The position numbers and the translations under genes are program-made. The notes beneath the pieces are model-generated. The model searched no databases. It was not told where the DNA came from and was given only the letters and a program-made list of their open reading frames with translations. Below, piece after piece: positions 51,486 through 58,864 of a stretch of 58,864 nucleotides of DNA (its first letter is position 1; every line of letters starts with the position of its first letter). Source of the stretch: Clostridiales bacterium (GTDB taxonomy: Bacteria; Bacillota; Clostridia; Christensenellales; Pumilibacteraceae); the NCBI GenBank assembly GCA_029066805.1, contig JAIEFT010000057.1:1-58864 (forward strand), written 5' to 3'.

Positions 51486-54400
51486 ATGCGTAATATCGGT
51501 CAGGTAATAAGAGACATGAACGGCGTAGCCGCCGAGGTTATTTCGGCGGTGAACGACGGCAAGCGCACGTCGGTGTTTGGATTGACAAAATCGGACATCC
51601 GACTTTTTTGCTGTGCGTTCAAAAAGTTCATGTATGTGTGCGCGGACGTTGTGTCGGCGCGCGCGGCGTTTGTCGAGCTGTCCATGCATTACGCAAATGC
51701 CGAACTGTTTTTGCCAAAAAATAACGTAATACTCGCTGCGGGCAGCGATCGCTCGGGCGATAGGGCGCGCGCGCTGTATAGTATGGCGTGCGGCAATTGC
51801 GACGTAGTTGTAACAACGTCCGAGGCGTTAATGCAAATCGTGCCTCCGCCCGAGCTTGTTCTCGGTGCGGCGGTTGACTTTAAGGTCGGCAGAACCATTC
51901 CCACCGACGAGCTTTTGAACAAGCTTGTCGCGGCGGGCTATACGCGCGTCGGGCATGTGGACGAGCCCGCGCAGTTTGCCGTGCGCGGCGATATTGTGGA
52001 CGTGTGCGCGCCGTGCGGCGAGGCGGCGCGTATCGAATTTTTCGGCTACGAGTGCGACAGCATTCGCAAGCTCGATATACATACGCAAAGCGCGGGGGAG
52101 AGTATACCTTCGTTTACCGCATACCCCGCGACCGAAACCGTTTTCGGCGATAAGTCCGCAGCTATAGAGCAGCTTTTAAGAGCGGGCGAAAAGCGCAAAA
52201 CCGCCGGCGTGCCTATAGAACACCGCATGGCGGAGCGGCTTACCTCGGGCGATACCGACGGCGAGCAGACGCTGCTTTCGATTTTTCCGCACACTACGCT
52301 CGACAGGTTTTTCGGCGCGCTCATAATCGCCGAGGACGCAAAAACGGTGTACGACAATTGTAATTTTGCATATCGTGAGCATGCTTCGCGCGCAAAGCGG
52401 CTTATCGAGGCGGGCGAAGCGCCGTTTTGCGCTATCGACAACCTTGTTTCCGTGCCGCCCACGCAAAACCTTAGGTTGTGCTTTCACGCGGTCGACAGCA
52501 ATAATCGCTTTTTCTCGCCCGACAGGGTGTACAAGTTTAAGAGCATAGACCTTCCGCTGTACGGCAAAAACTTTGTTCAGCTAAAGGACGATATTTCCGT
52601 TTGGAACAGTCGCGGCATGAAAGTGCTTATCGCGGCGGACGTGCGCGAGGGACTGGAAAGCGTTGAAGTTCACGACGTCGAGTACATAGAGCCGACGGCC
52701 GACGGCGGCGTGTTCTTTGACGACAATACCGTAATTATCGGCATGCGCAACGTCGGCAAAAAGCGCGACCCGTTCAAGTCGCTCAAGCGCGTGGGGCTTG
52801 CGGAGCTGCCCAAGCCCGGCGACTACGTCGTTCACGAAACGCACGGCATTGGGATTTGCGAGGCGGTGGGCGCGGTCGACTACGGCAATTACGAGCGCGA
52901 CTACATTACCGTCAGGTACGCGGGCGGCGACACGCTGTATGTGCCCGTGGAAAACATGAGCCGCCTCAGCAAGTACGACTTTAACGACAATCCGCCCAAG
53001 CTCAGTAAGCTTGGCGGCGCGGAGTTCGACAGGGTCAAAAGCAAGGTAAAGGCTCGGCTTAAAGCAATGGCGTTTGACCTGCTTGCGCTGTACGCCAAGC
53101 GGGAAACCGTCAAGGGCAAGACGTATTCGAGCGAAGTTGAGCTCGAGGACGAGTTTGCCGCCGAATTCCCGTATACCGAAACGCCCGACCAGCTCGCGGC
53201 GATAGACGCGTGCTTCGGCGATCTTACAAACGGCAAGATCATGGACAGGCTTGTGTGCGGCGACGTTGGGTTCGGCAAAACCGAAGTCGCGCTGCGCGTC
53301 GCGTTCAAGGTGATAGCGCAGGGCGGACAAGTGGCGTTTATGTCGCCCACGACCGTGCTGTGTCATCAGCATTTCAACACGACCAAGGCGAGAATGGAAA
53401 AGTTTGGCGTGCGCGTTGCGGCATTATCCCGTGCCGAACCTGACACCGCAAAGACGATAAAGGGTATTGCCGACGGGTCGGTGGATATTGTGTGCGGAAC
53501 GCACAAGCTTTTGGGAAATTCTGTCAAGTTTAAAAATTTAGAGCTGCTTATACTTGACGAGGAACAAAAGTTCGGCGTGTCCGATAAGGAAAAAATCAAA
53601 AATCTCAAGACCGATATAAACGTACTCACGCTTTCGGCAACGCCTATCCCGCGCACACTGCATATGGCGCTTTCGGGCATTCGCGACGTGAGCATGCTGG
53701 AAACACCGCCCACGGGCAGGCTTCCCGCGCAGGTATACGTAACCGAGTACTCCGACGCTTTAATAGTGGACGCGGTAACAAGAGAGGTGGCGCGCGGCAG
53801 TCAGGCGTTTGTGGTTTACAACTACGTAAACGGCGGAGGGCGCGGCGGCGGCATTGCCGAATATACGGCAAAATTGCAGTCGCTAATGCCTGAGATACGC
53901 TTTACCTACGCGCACGGGCAGATGGACAAAAAGCTCATGAACGCCGCGGTGGAAAACTTTGCCGACGGCAAGGCGGACGTCCTTGTTGCCACAACAATTA
54001 TAGAGAACGGCATAGACATTCCCAACGCCAATACCATGATAGTGTTCGGCGCGGAAAACATGGGGCTTAGCCAGATGTACCAGCTGAAAGGCAGGGTAGG
54101 CAGGTCGGACAGGGTCGCGCAGGTGTACTTTACTTACAGCAGCGAAAGTAACCTTGCGGGCGCGGCGCTCGAACGACTCACTGCCGTGTCGCGGTATACC
54201 GATTTGGGCAGCGGCGTAAAAATCGCCGAACAGGACATGCGCATTCGCGGCGTGGGCAACGTGTTCGGCGCGGAACAGCACGGGCACATGGTCAGCGTAG
54301 GCTATAGCATGTATTGCAAGCTGCTCAACGAAGCGGTTGCGGAAATCAAGGGTCAGGCGGTAAGTAGACACAAAGACCCCGTGATGAAGGTGGATTTTAC

Positions 54401-54770
54401 CGCAGTCATACCCAAAGATTACTGCGACGGCGCAATGCGCGTCGAGCTGTACAAGCGCATATCCCAGCTGAAATCGGAGCGCGAGCGCGACGAACTGCTT
54501 AACGGATTGAAGGACGCATACGAAACAGTGCCCGTGGAGCTTAAAAACCTCGCCAACGTGGGGCTTATAAAGAATCTCGCTTCCGCTATGAACGCTTCTA
54601 CCGTAACTCTTTTGCGCTCGGGCGCGAAGATCGAATTCGAGGGCGTTCAGGACGTCAAGGACGGGTTCGAAAAGTATGGCGGCACGTTCTCCGCGGTCAA
54701 AGCTCCGCTGATCGTGTTTGACAGCGTAAAGAATCTGATGAAGTACGTTGTGGAATGTGCGCAAAACTAA
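51486..54770 (+). CDS. mfd: Transcription-repair coupling factor Mfd
   Basis: The 1094-residue protein is a superfamily 2 translocase that removes stalled RNA polymerase and recruits UvrA. The UvrB-like N-terminal part spans about 1-330. The RNA-polymerase interacting CarD-like domain begins PGDYVVHETHGIGICEAV near 440. Motifs GDVGFGKTEVALRVAF, LDEEQKFGV, LSATPIPRTLHMAL and TTIIENGIDIPNANT follow. The regulatory C-domain is present. It is slightly shorter than the usual 1150-1180 residues. Cotranscribed with pth. Confidence 0.96.
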   Translation: MRNIGQVIRDMNGVAAEVISAVNDGKRTSVFGLTKSDIRLFCCAFKKFMYVCADVVSARAAFVELSMHYANAELFLPKNNVILAAGSDRSGDRARALYSMACGNCDVVVTTSEALMQIVPPPELVLGAAVDFKVGRTIPTDELLNKLVAAGYTRVGHVDEPAQFAVRGDIVDVCAPCGEAARIEFFGYECDSIRKLDIHTQSAGESIPSFTAYPATETVFGDKSAAIEQLLRAGEKRKTAGVPIEHRMAERLTSGDTDGEQTLLSIFPHTTLDRFFGALIIAEDAKTVYDNCNFAYREHASRAKRLIEAGEAPFCAIDNLVSVPPTQNLRLCFHAVDSNNRFFSPDRVYKFKSIDLPLYGKNFVQLKDDISVWNSRGMKVLIAADVREGLESVEVHDVEYIEPTADGGVFFDDNTVIIGMRNVGKKRDPFKSLKRVGLAELPKPGDYVVHETHGIGICEAVGAVDYGNYERDYITVRYAGGDTLYVPVENMSRLSKYDFNDNPPKLSKLGGAEFDRVKSKVKARLKAMAFDLLALYAKRETVKGKTYSSEVELEDEFAAEFPYTETPDQLAAIDACFGDLTNGKIMDRLVCGDVGFGKTEVALRVAFKVIAQGGQVAFMSPTTVLCHQHFNTTKARMEKFGVRVAALSRAEPDTAKTIKGIADGSVDIVCGTHKLLGNSVKFKNLELLILDEEQKFGVSDKEKIKNLKTDINVLTLSATPIPRTLHMALSGIRDVSMLETPPTGRLPAQVYVTEYSDALIVDAVTREVARGSQAFVVYNYVNGGGRGGGIAEYTAKLQSLMPEIRFTYAHGQMDKKLMNAAVENFADGKADVLVATTIIENGIDIPNANTMIVFGAENMGLSQMYQLKGRVGRSDRVAQVYFTYSSESNLAGAALERLTAVSRYTDLGSGVKIAEQDMRIRGVGNVFGAEQHGHMVSVGYSMYCKLLNEAVAEIKGQAVSRHKDPVMKVDFTAVIPKDYCDGAMRVELYKRISQLKSERERDELLNGLKDAYETVPVELKNLANVGLIKNLASAMNASTVTLLRSGAKIEFEGVQDVKDGFEKYGGTFSAVKAPLIVFDSVKNLMKYVVECAQN

Positions 54771-54786
54771 TCATAAAGGATAAATT

Positions 54787-55488
54787 ATGTACGAAACATA
54801 CGAGCAGTGTAAAGCCGCGTTGTTTGCGGAAGTAGACGAAAAGTACGACAATTTCAACAATCCTATCGTGAATTGCGAAGGCTATCCCACTTGCGGCGTG
54901 CGCACGCCGGTTATTAAAAAGCTGGCCAAGTCCGTGCCGCTTGCCGCTCGGGACGACGTACTAAACGGGTTCTTTTCCGATGCCGATTTGACGTACGAAA
55001 TCGTGCTGTTCGCCGGCGTGCTTGCCGCGCGCAAAGGCGAGTACTACGGTCAGACGCGCGAATATATATCGCGGATCGTTCCGCTTTTTAGGTCGTGGGC
55101 GCACGTGGACAGCGTTACGCCGTGCCTTAGTTGGGCGGATAAGTCGGCGCTGTGGGATGACTTCCGCTATCTGTTGGACTGCGAGGGTCAGTACGAAAAG
55201 CGGTTCTACATAATGATAATGTTTTCGTGTTGTCTCGGCGACGAGTACATAGACAAAATACTCGAAACTCTGCGTTACAATGTCGCATACGGTCAGTACT
55301 ATGTGGATATGGCGGCGGCGTGGCTGCTCGCCGAGTGTCTTGTCAAGTATTACGACAAAACGTTGCCGCTGTTTACCACACAGGTCTTCCCTAAGTTTGT
55401 GCACAACAAGGCAATTCAAAAAGCGAGGGAAAGCTTCCGCGTTTCGCCCGACACCAAAGCTTATTTAAATACGCTTAAAGTTAAGTAA
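54787..55488 (+). CDS. AlkD-like DNA alkylation repair protein
   Basis: The 233-residue protein is all-helical with HEAT-like repeats. GVRTPVIKKLAK and the SWAHVDS segment (Trp and Asp at the active site of AlkD), and later DMAAAWLLAECL, match AlkD/DUF-type DNA glycosylases. AAAGGA precedes the ATG and it follows mfd by 16 bases, so both repair genes may be cotranscribed. By family it excises alkylated bases without flipping; the specific lesion is unknown. Confidence 0.85.
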   Translation: MYETYEQCKAALFAEVDEKYDNFNNPIVNCEGYPTCGVRTPVIKKLAKSVPLAARDDVLNGFFSDADLTYEIVLFAGVLAARKGEYYGQTREYISRIVPLFRSWAHVDSVTPCLSWADKSALWDDFRYLLDCEGQYEKRFYIMIMFSCCLGDEYIDKILETLRYNVAYGQYYVDMAAAWLLAECLVKYYDKTLPLFTTQVFPKFVHNKAIQKARESFRVSPDTKAYLNTLKVK

Positions 55489-55502
55489 AAAAATAAAAAC
55501 TA

Positions 55503-55531
55503 TTGCAATCGCTTTTTTTATACTGTATAAT
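55503..55531 (+). promoter_or_regulatory. Promoter giving a leaderless HAD mRNA
   Basis: TTGCAA, 17 bases, TATAAT ending six bases before the ATG at 55538, so the expected start site is at or next to the start codon. Confidence 0.7.
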
Positions 55532-55537
55532 GATGCT

Positions 55538-56215
55538 ATGAAGAATTTTGTTTTTGATTTGTACAATACGCTCATATCCATTCGCACCGACGAGCACAAC
55601 GCGGATAGCTGGCACGGCGTGGTGCGCTTGTTTTGCGAAAAGTGCGGCATAAAAACCGACCCCGAAACACTCATTCGGCTATATGACGAGTGCTGGGCTA
55701 AGCATCTTGACGAGCTTAGCAAAACGAGTAAGTACGCCTATCCCGAGGGCGACATAACCGTCGTGTACAAGCTGATGGCAAAGGCCTTGGGCGGCGCGCT
55801 TGCGGACGCGGACGCCGTTACTTGCGCTAAGCTTGCGCGGGAAGAGTCTATGCGGCAGTTCAGCGTGTTCGACGGTACTGTCGAGCTTTTAAATGCGCTC
55901 AAAGCCAAGGGCGGCAAGCTGTATATACTAAGCAACGCGCAAAGTTCTTTTACGGAATACGAGCTTGGACTTTCGGGCATAACCGATATGTTTGACGGTA
56001 TTTTGTTAAGCTCGGATTACGGCTGCCGCAAGCCCGACACCGCATTTTTTGACTTTTTGTTCAAAAAGTACAAGTTGAGCAAGCGCAACACCGTCATGAT
56101 AGGCGACGACGTAAATAGCGACGGTAAGGGCGCGGCGGATTACGGCATAAAGTACGTTAAGGCGGACGGCGGAGCTGCGGCGCACAGCGAGGAAATACTG
56201 GCGTTCGCTAAATAA
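55538..56215 (+). CDS. HAD-IA family hydrolase
   Basis: The 225-residue phosphatase-type protein has motif I FDLYNTLIS (DxYxT, first Asp nucleophile), motif II ILSNAQSSF, Lys in RKPDTAFF and motif IV IGDDVNSDGKGA. The helical cap is C1-type. No Shine-Dalgarno is visible, and the promoter is adjacent, so it may be translated from a leaderless mRNA. Substrate unknown. Confidence 0.88.
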   Translation: MKNFVFDLYNTLISIRTDEHNADSWHGVVRLFCEKCGIKTDPETLIRLYDECWAKHLDELSKTSKYAYPEGDITVVYKLMAKALGGALADADAVTCAKLAREESMRQFSVFDGTVELLNALKAKGGKLYILSNAQSSFTEYELGLSGITDMFDGILLSSDYGCRKPDTAFFDFLFKKYKLSKRNTVMIGDDVNSDGKGAADYGIKYVKADGGAAAHSEEILAFAK

Positions 56216-56220
56216 TGATT

Positions 56221-56325
56221 TTTTGTCATTCAGAGCGAGCGCGGAGCGCGAAGCGAAGAATCTCAACCACAGAAAAAAGGATGAGACTCTTCAGTGGGCA
56301 AGAAACGTTCAGAGTGACAAAAAAG
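56221..56325. repeat. Inverted pair of dispersed repeats
   Basis: TTTTGTCATTCAGAGCGAGC...GAATCTCAACC faces GGATGAGACTCTTC...GTTCAGAGTGACAAAA. Together they form a long imperfect hairpin between two HAD genes. Confidence 0.65.
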
Positions 56326-56350
56326 AGTATATATGTTAGGACAACAAACC

Positions 56351-57049
56351 ATGCATATTGATACCATTATATTCGATTTGGACGGAACGTTGCTCGACAC
56401 GCTGGACGACCTGACGGCGGCGGTGGGTTATGCGCTTACGGCGTTTGGATACGCGCCCATTGCCAAGTCGCGCGTGCGCGATTTTGTGGGAAACGGCGTA
56501 CCCAAGCTGATTGAGCGCGCGGTGTGTTTTGCAACGACGGGCAGAGCTGACGTTGACGGCGAAAACGACGTTGACAAGTCGCTTGTTTCCGCATGTCTTG
56601 CGATTTGCACCGAGTATTACGGCAAGCACAGCAGGGATTTGACCGCGCCGTATGCCGGGATTTCGGATATGCTTCGCGCAGTAAAGGACAGCGGACTAAA
56701 AAGCGCTATCGTCACCAACAAGTATCATGAGGCGGCGCGCGAGCTAAAGGACATTTTCTTCCCGACCGTCGATATTATTATCGGCGCGCAGGAGGGAATA
56801 AGACCGAAGCCCGCGCCGGACGGAGTGTACAAGGCACTCGAGCTTTTGAATAGCGACGTAAGCCGCGCCGTGTACATGGGCGACGGCGAAACGGATATGA
56901 AAACGGCGCATACGTGCGGCATGCCCGTGGTTGCCGTCACTTGGGGCTTCCGCGACAAAAAGGTATTATCGGCGTTCGATCCGGACTTAATAATAGACAA
57001 GCCGTCGCAGCTGTTGGACGCTTTGCGCGGAATCGGGCTAATGCCGTAG
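56351..57049 (+). CDS. HAD-IA phosphatase (phosphoglycolate phosphatase-like)
   Basis: The 232-residue protein has FDLDGTLLDTLDDLTAAV, VTNKYHEAA, KPAPDGVYKAL and MGDGETDMKTA, the four HAD motifs of Gph/PGMB-type enzymes. The ATG at 56351 is chosen; an ATG at 56333 adds six residues. It would dephosphorylate 2-phosphoglycolate or another small phosphate. The TetR gene follows after 25 bases. Confidence 0.88.
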   Translation: MHIDTIIFDLDGTLLDTLDDLTAAVGYALTAFGYAPIAKSRVRDFVGNGVPKLIERAVCFATTGRADVDGENDVDKSLVSACLAICTEYYGKHSRDLTAPYAGISDMLRAVKDSGLKSAIVTNKYHEAARELKDIFFPTVDIIIGAQEGIRPKPAPDGVYKALELLNSDVSRAVYMGDGETDMKTAHTCGMPVVAVTWGFRDKKVLSAFDPDLIIDKPSQLLDALRGIGLMP

Positions 57050-57074
57050 CCCGGACGGGAAAGGACAATAGGTT

Positions 57075-57638
57075 ATGAACCAAATCGAAAGCGGCGAACA
57101 TAAGATCAATGCGGGGCGCGCACGGTCAATGGACTTGATTACGACCGCGCTGTTCGAGCTGCTCGAAAAAACTCCGTTTGCGCAAATTACGATAAGCGAT
57201 ATTTGTAAACGTGCGGGTGTGGCGCGCAAGACGTTTTACAGGAATTTTACGTCCAAGATAGCTGTTGTCGAGCGGCTTGTAGACCAGGTGTTTTACGAGT
57301 TTATGCAAAAGTACAACTTTAAAACATCGGGCGCGCGCAAAATCTATAAATATTGGTACGAATATATTCTGTGCACAAAAGAGTTTTCGTCAATGTTTTT
57401 CGACCCCGATCTGTATTTGTTCATTGTGGAAAAGATCCGCGAGTTTGTGCAGATCGAAATAGAGGAAACACTGCACAACGCCGCGTCGTTCGATCCGCTG
57501 TACGCCGATTACTACCTGAGCTTTGCCGCGGCGGGAATCGCGTCGCTCATGCGCGAGTGGATGAAAAAGGATTATCAGACCCCGTCGGAAACTATGGCGG
57601 CTACCACCGCAAGACTGCTGAGCGGAATACTTATGTAA
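57075..57638 (+). CDS. TetR/AcrR family regulator
   Basis: The 187-residue protein has an N-terminal HTH (ITTALFELLEKTPFAQITIS, RAGVARKTFYRNFTSK) and a C-terminal helical domain of the DhaS-like TetR_C type (MREWMKKDYQTPSETMA). It is likely a repressor with a small-molecule ligand. No divergent partner gene is visible; the HAD gene upstream may be cotranscribed. Confidence 0.9.
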   Translation: MNQIESGEHKINAGRARSMDLITTALFELLEKTPFAQITISDICKRAGVARKTFYRNFTSKIAVVERLVDQVFYEFMQKYNFKTSGARKIYKYWYEYILCTKEFSSMFFDPDLYLFIVEKIREFVQIEIEETLHNAASFDPLYADYYLSFAAAGIASLMREWMKKDYQTPSETMAATTARLLSGILM

Positions 57639-57897
57639 TGCAGAATTAAGAATGCAGAATGCAGAATTAAGAATTTATAATAAGGTTTACGTTCCATAGG
57701 AAACAAGTAAATTAATAAAAAAATAGCAAAAGCGCCTAAAAAGGACAAGTCAAGGCGGAAAAATCGCAAAACAATACTACAACTTAGTATTAACAATAGA
57801 AGTTGGAATAGCACAAGACTATTCCAGCTTCTATTTATTGTAGAAAAACTTATGATAATGATAAAATAGGTGATAATTCAAATTTAAGGAGACAAAA
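57639..57897. other. AT-rich gap before the recombinase
   Basis: About 57638-57677 is a copy of the AT-rich dispersed repeat. A long perfect hairpin at 57796-57838 (TAGAAGTTGGAATAG / CTATTCCAGCTTCTA with one G-U pair) is a terminator-like structure. No gene, tRNA or clear att site is seen; GC drops sharply here. Confidence 0.5.
57796..57840 (+). terminator. Long hairpin, probable terminator
   Basis: A 15-bp stem over CACAAGA is followed by TTTATT; the gene it ends is not identifiable. Confidence 0.65.
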
Positions 57898-58806
57898 GTG
57901 AAATACAAAGATTGGTTAAACGAATGGCTTGAGAACACGGTCAAGCCCACTGTAAAATACCGTACTTACGAGAAGTACAGTAGAATAATAAATAGACAAG
58001 TTATACCAGAGTTAGGTGCGCATGAATTGAATGATTTAACGGCAACGACTTTACAAACATATACGGCAAAGCTGTCAGCAAAATATTCGGCTAATACGGT
58101 AAACGGAATTGTTGCAGTAATACGAAGTTCGCTAGAAAGAGCTTGTCAAATCGGACTTACAGACAAGCAGTTTGCCGACAGCATAAAACGTCCTAAGATA
58201 ATTGAAAAACAAGTAGAATGCTTTTCAGTAGAAGAACAGAAAAAGATAGAAGCGTATATTATAAATTCAAATAAAGATAAGATGTTCGGAATAATTTTGT
58301 GCTTATACACCGGACTGCGAATAGGAGAATTGCTTGCGCTTAAATGGACGGACATAGACTTTGATAAAGCGTTTATTTCTATTACAAAAGCTTGTAACGA
58401 TAGTTGGAAAAATGGTAAATACGTTAAACAAATCGATACGCCAAAAACCATTATGTCAAAAAGACTGATACCTATACCAAGACAGCTTTTGCAATCGTTA
58501 AAAGTAATAAGGAAGCGAAGTAAAAGCGATATGGTAGTAAGTAGTGACAGCATAGAGCAAATATCTATACGTTCATATCAAAGAACATTCGAGCTTGTTT
58601 TAAAGAAGTTAAAAATCCCACACAAAGGATTTCACTCATTACGGCATACCTTTGCAACAAGAGCGATAGAGTGCGGAATGGACGTTAAAACGCTGTCCGA
58701 GATATTAGGACATAAGAACTCAACTATAACACTCAACCGATACACCCACAGCCTACTTGAACATAAGACCATGATGATGAATAAACTCGGTAAGCTGTTT
58801 GGTTAA
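57898..58806 (+). CDS. Tyrosine recombinase / site-specific integrase
   Basis: The 302-residue protein has a SAM-like N-terminal domain (ARIINRQVIPELG-type) and a C-terminal catalytic domain. The catalytic domain has TGLRIGELLALKW (Arg I), HSLRHTFATRA (His-x-x-Arg), LGHKNSTITLNRYTHS (His and nucleophile Tyr). All catalytic residues are present. AAGGAGAC precedes a GTG start. Codon use is much more AT-rich than in the neighbours, a sign of recent transfer. It probably belongs to an integrated element mostly beyond the right edge. Confidence 0.93.
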   Translation: MKYKDWLNEWLENTVKPTVKYRTYEKYSRIINRQVIPELGAHELNDLTATTLQTYTAKLSAKYSANTVNGIVAVIRSSLERACQIGLTDKQFADSIKRPKIIEKQVECFSVEEQKKIEAYIINSNKDKMFGIILCLYTGLRIGELLALKWTDIDFDKAFISITKACNDSWKNGKYVKQIDTPKTIMSKRLIPIPRQLLQSLKVIRKRSKSDMVVSSDSIEQISIRSYQRTFELVLKKLKIPHKGFHSLRHTFATRAIECGMDVKTLSEILGHKNSTITLNRYTHSLLEHKTMMMNKLGKLFG

Positions 58807-58816
58807 AACGCAACAA

Positions 58817-58844
58817 AAAAGCGACCGAAATCAGTCGCATAAAT
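58817..58844 (-). terminator. Terminator for a gene beyond the right edge
   Basis: On the minus strand, GCGACTGATTTCGGTCGC folds into a stem and is followed by six T. It may serve a minus-strand gene outside the window or act in both directions. Confidence 0.6.
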
Positions 58845-58864
58845 GTTCATAGATTAACCTAATA

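Noticed and set aside
1..58864. CRISPR array, tRNA, rRNA or replication origin
   Set aside because: No regularly spaced direct repeats, tRNA T-loop motifs, rRNA sequence or DnaA-box cluster was seen.

Overview
The window reads as one chromosomal contig of an anaerobic, spore-forming-lineage Bacillota (class Clostridia). The reasons are a full-length Spo0A, a LoaP-type NusG paralogue, tandem DegV proteins, an EFR1-type flavodoxin/ferredoxin, strong AGGAG ribosome binding sites and sigma-A promoters. Coding density is high, GC is intermediate, and I see no tRNA, rRNA or CRISPR. The exact genus cannot be read from the sequence.

Layout. 1-8.3 kb: the end of a methionine ABC permease and its MetQ lipoprotein, an M48 membrane protease, a MATE exporter, a metallo-beta-lactamase-fold hydrolase, a MazG-type and a 2H-type enzyme, and a DUF885 lipoprotein. 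8.3-10 kb: a second MATE exporter behind a structured leader. 10-21.5 kb: the most unusual region. A five-TM protein with TrkA-N/Rossmann and RyR-like parts sits next to a 1198-residue Clp-N/ClpB-type AAA/receiver-like/FtsH-AAA/M41 protease. A separately transcribed 131-residue protein and an HTH protein with an inserted Cys cluster follow. Then comes an operon of ClpP, a Sel1/AAA-lid-like protein without a P-loop, and a soluble VirD4/TraG-like ATPase. No relaxase, VirB4 or pilus gene is present, so this does not look like a conjugative element; I propose it as a candidate undescribed proteolysis/ATPase system. 21.6-28 kb: DUF421 protein, ferritin-like mini-protein, HAD protein, a DnaJ-coiled-coil-Sel1 protein from a leaderless-looking promoter, thiamine pyrophosphokinase, DJ-1 family protein and a Sel1-repeat protein.

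28-36.6 kb: an LPG-synthase-TM (flippase-like) protein, phosphatidylserine synthase and decarboxylase in one operon (phosphatidylethanolamine synthesis), then YitT, HtpG, an SDR and a shortened GH36-like protein. 36.6-45.2 kb: minus-strand genes forming a tightly coupled run: P-loop kinase, polytopic membrane protein, LTA-synthase-like sulfatase, single-TM protein, ClC antiporter, NAD-dependent epimerase, EFR1 protein. 45.4-48.9 kb: Spo0A (minus), two DegV proteins and LoaP (plus). 49.2-57.6 kb: an HTH regulator with a RadC-like protein lacking its metal ligands; DUF1858, Pth, Mfd and AlkD-like genes in one run; two HAD phosphatases; and a TetR regulator. 57.9-58.8 kb: an AT-rich tyrosine recombinase, probably the edge of an integrated element continuing beyond the window.

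Intergenic DNA carries two dispersed repeat families: one with a TTTTGTCA...GAGTCTCAACC-type core, often in inverted pairs, and one AT-rich with an AATTAAGAATGCAGAATT-type core. Several intergenic stretches also fold into multi-helix structures directly ahead of genes.
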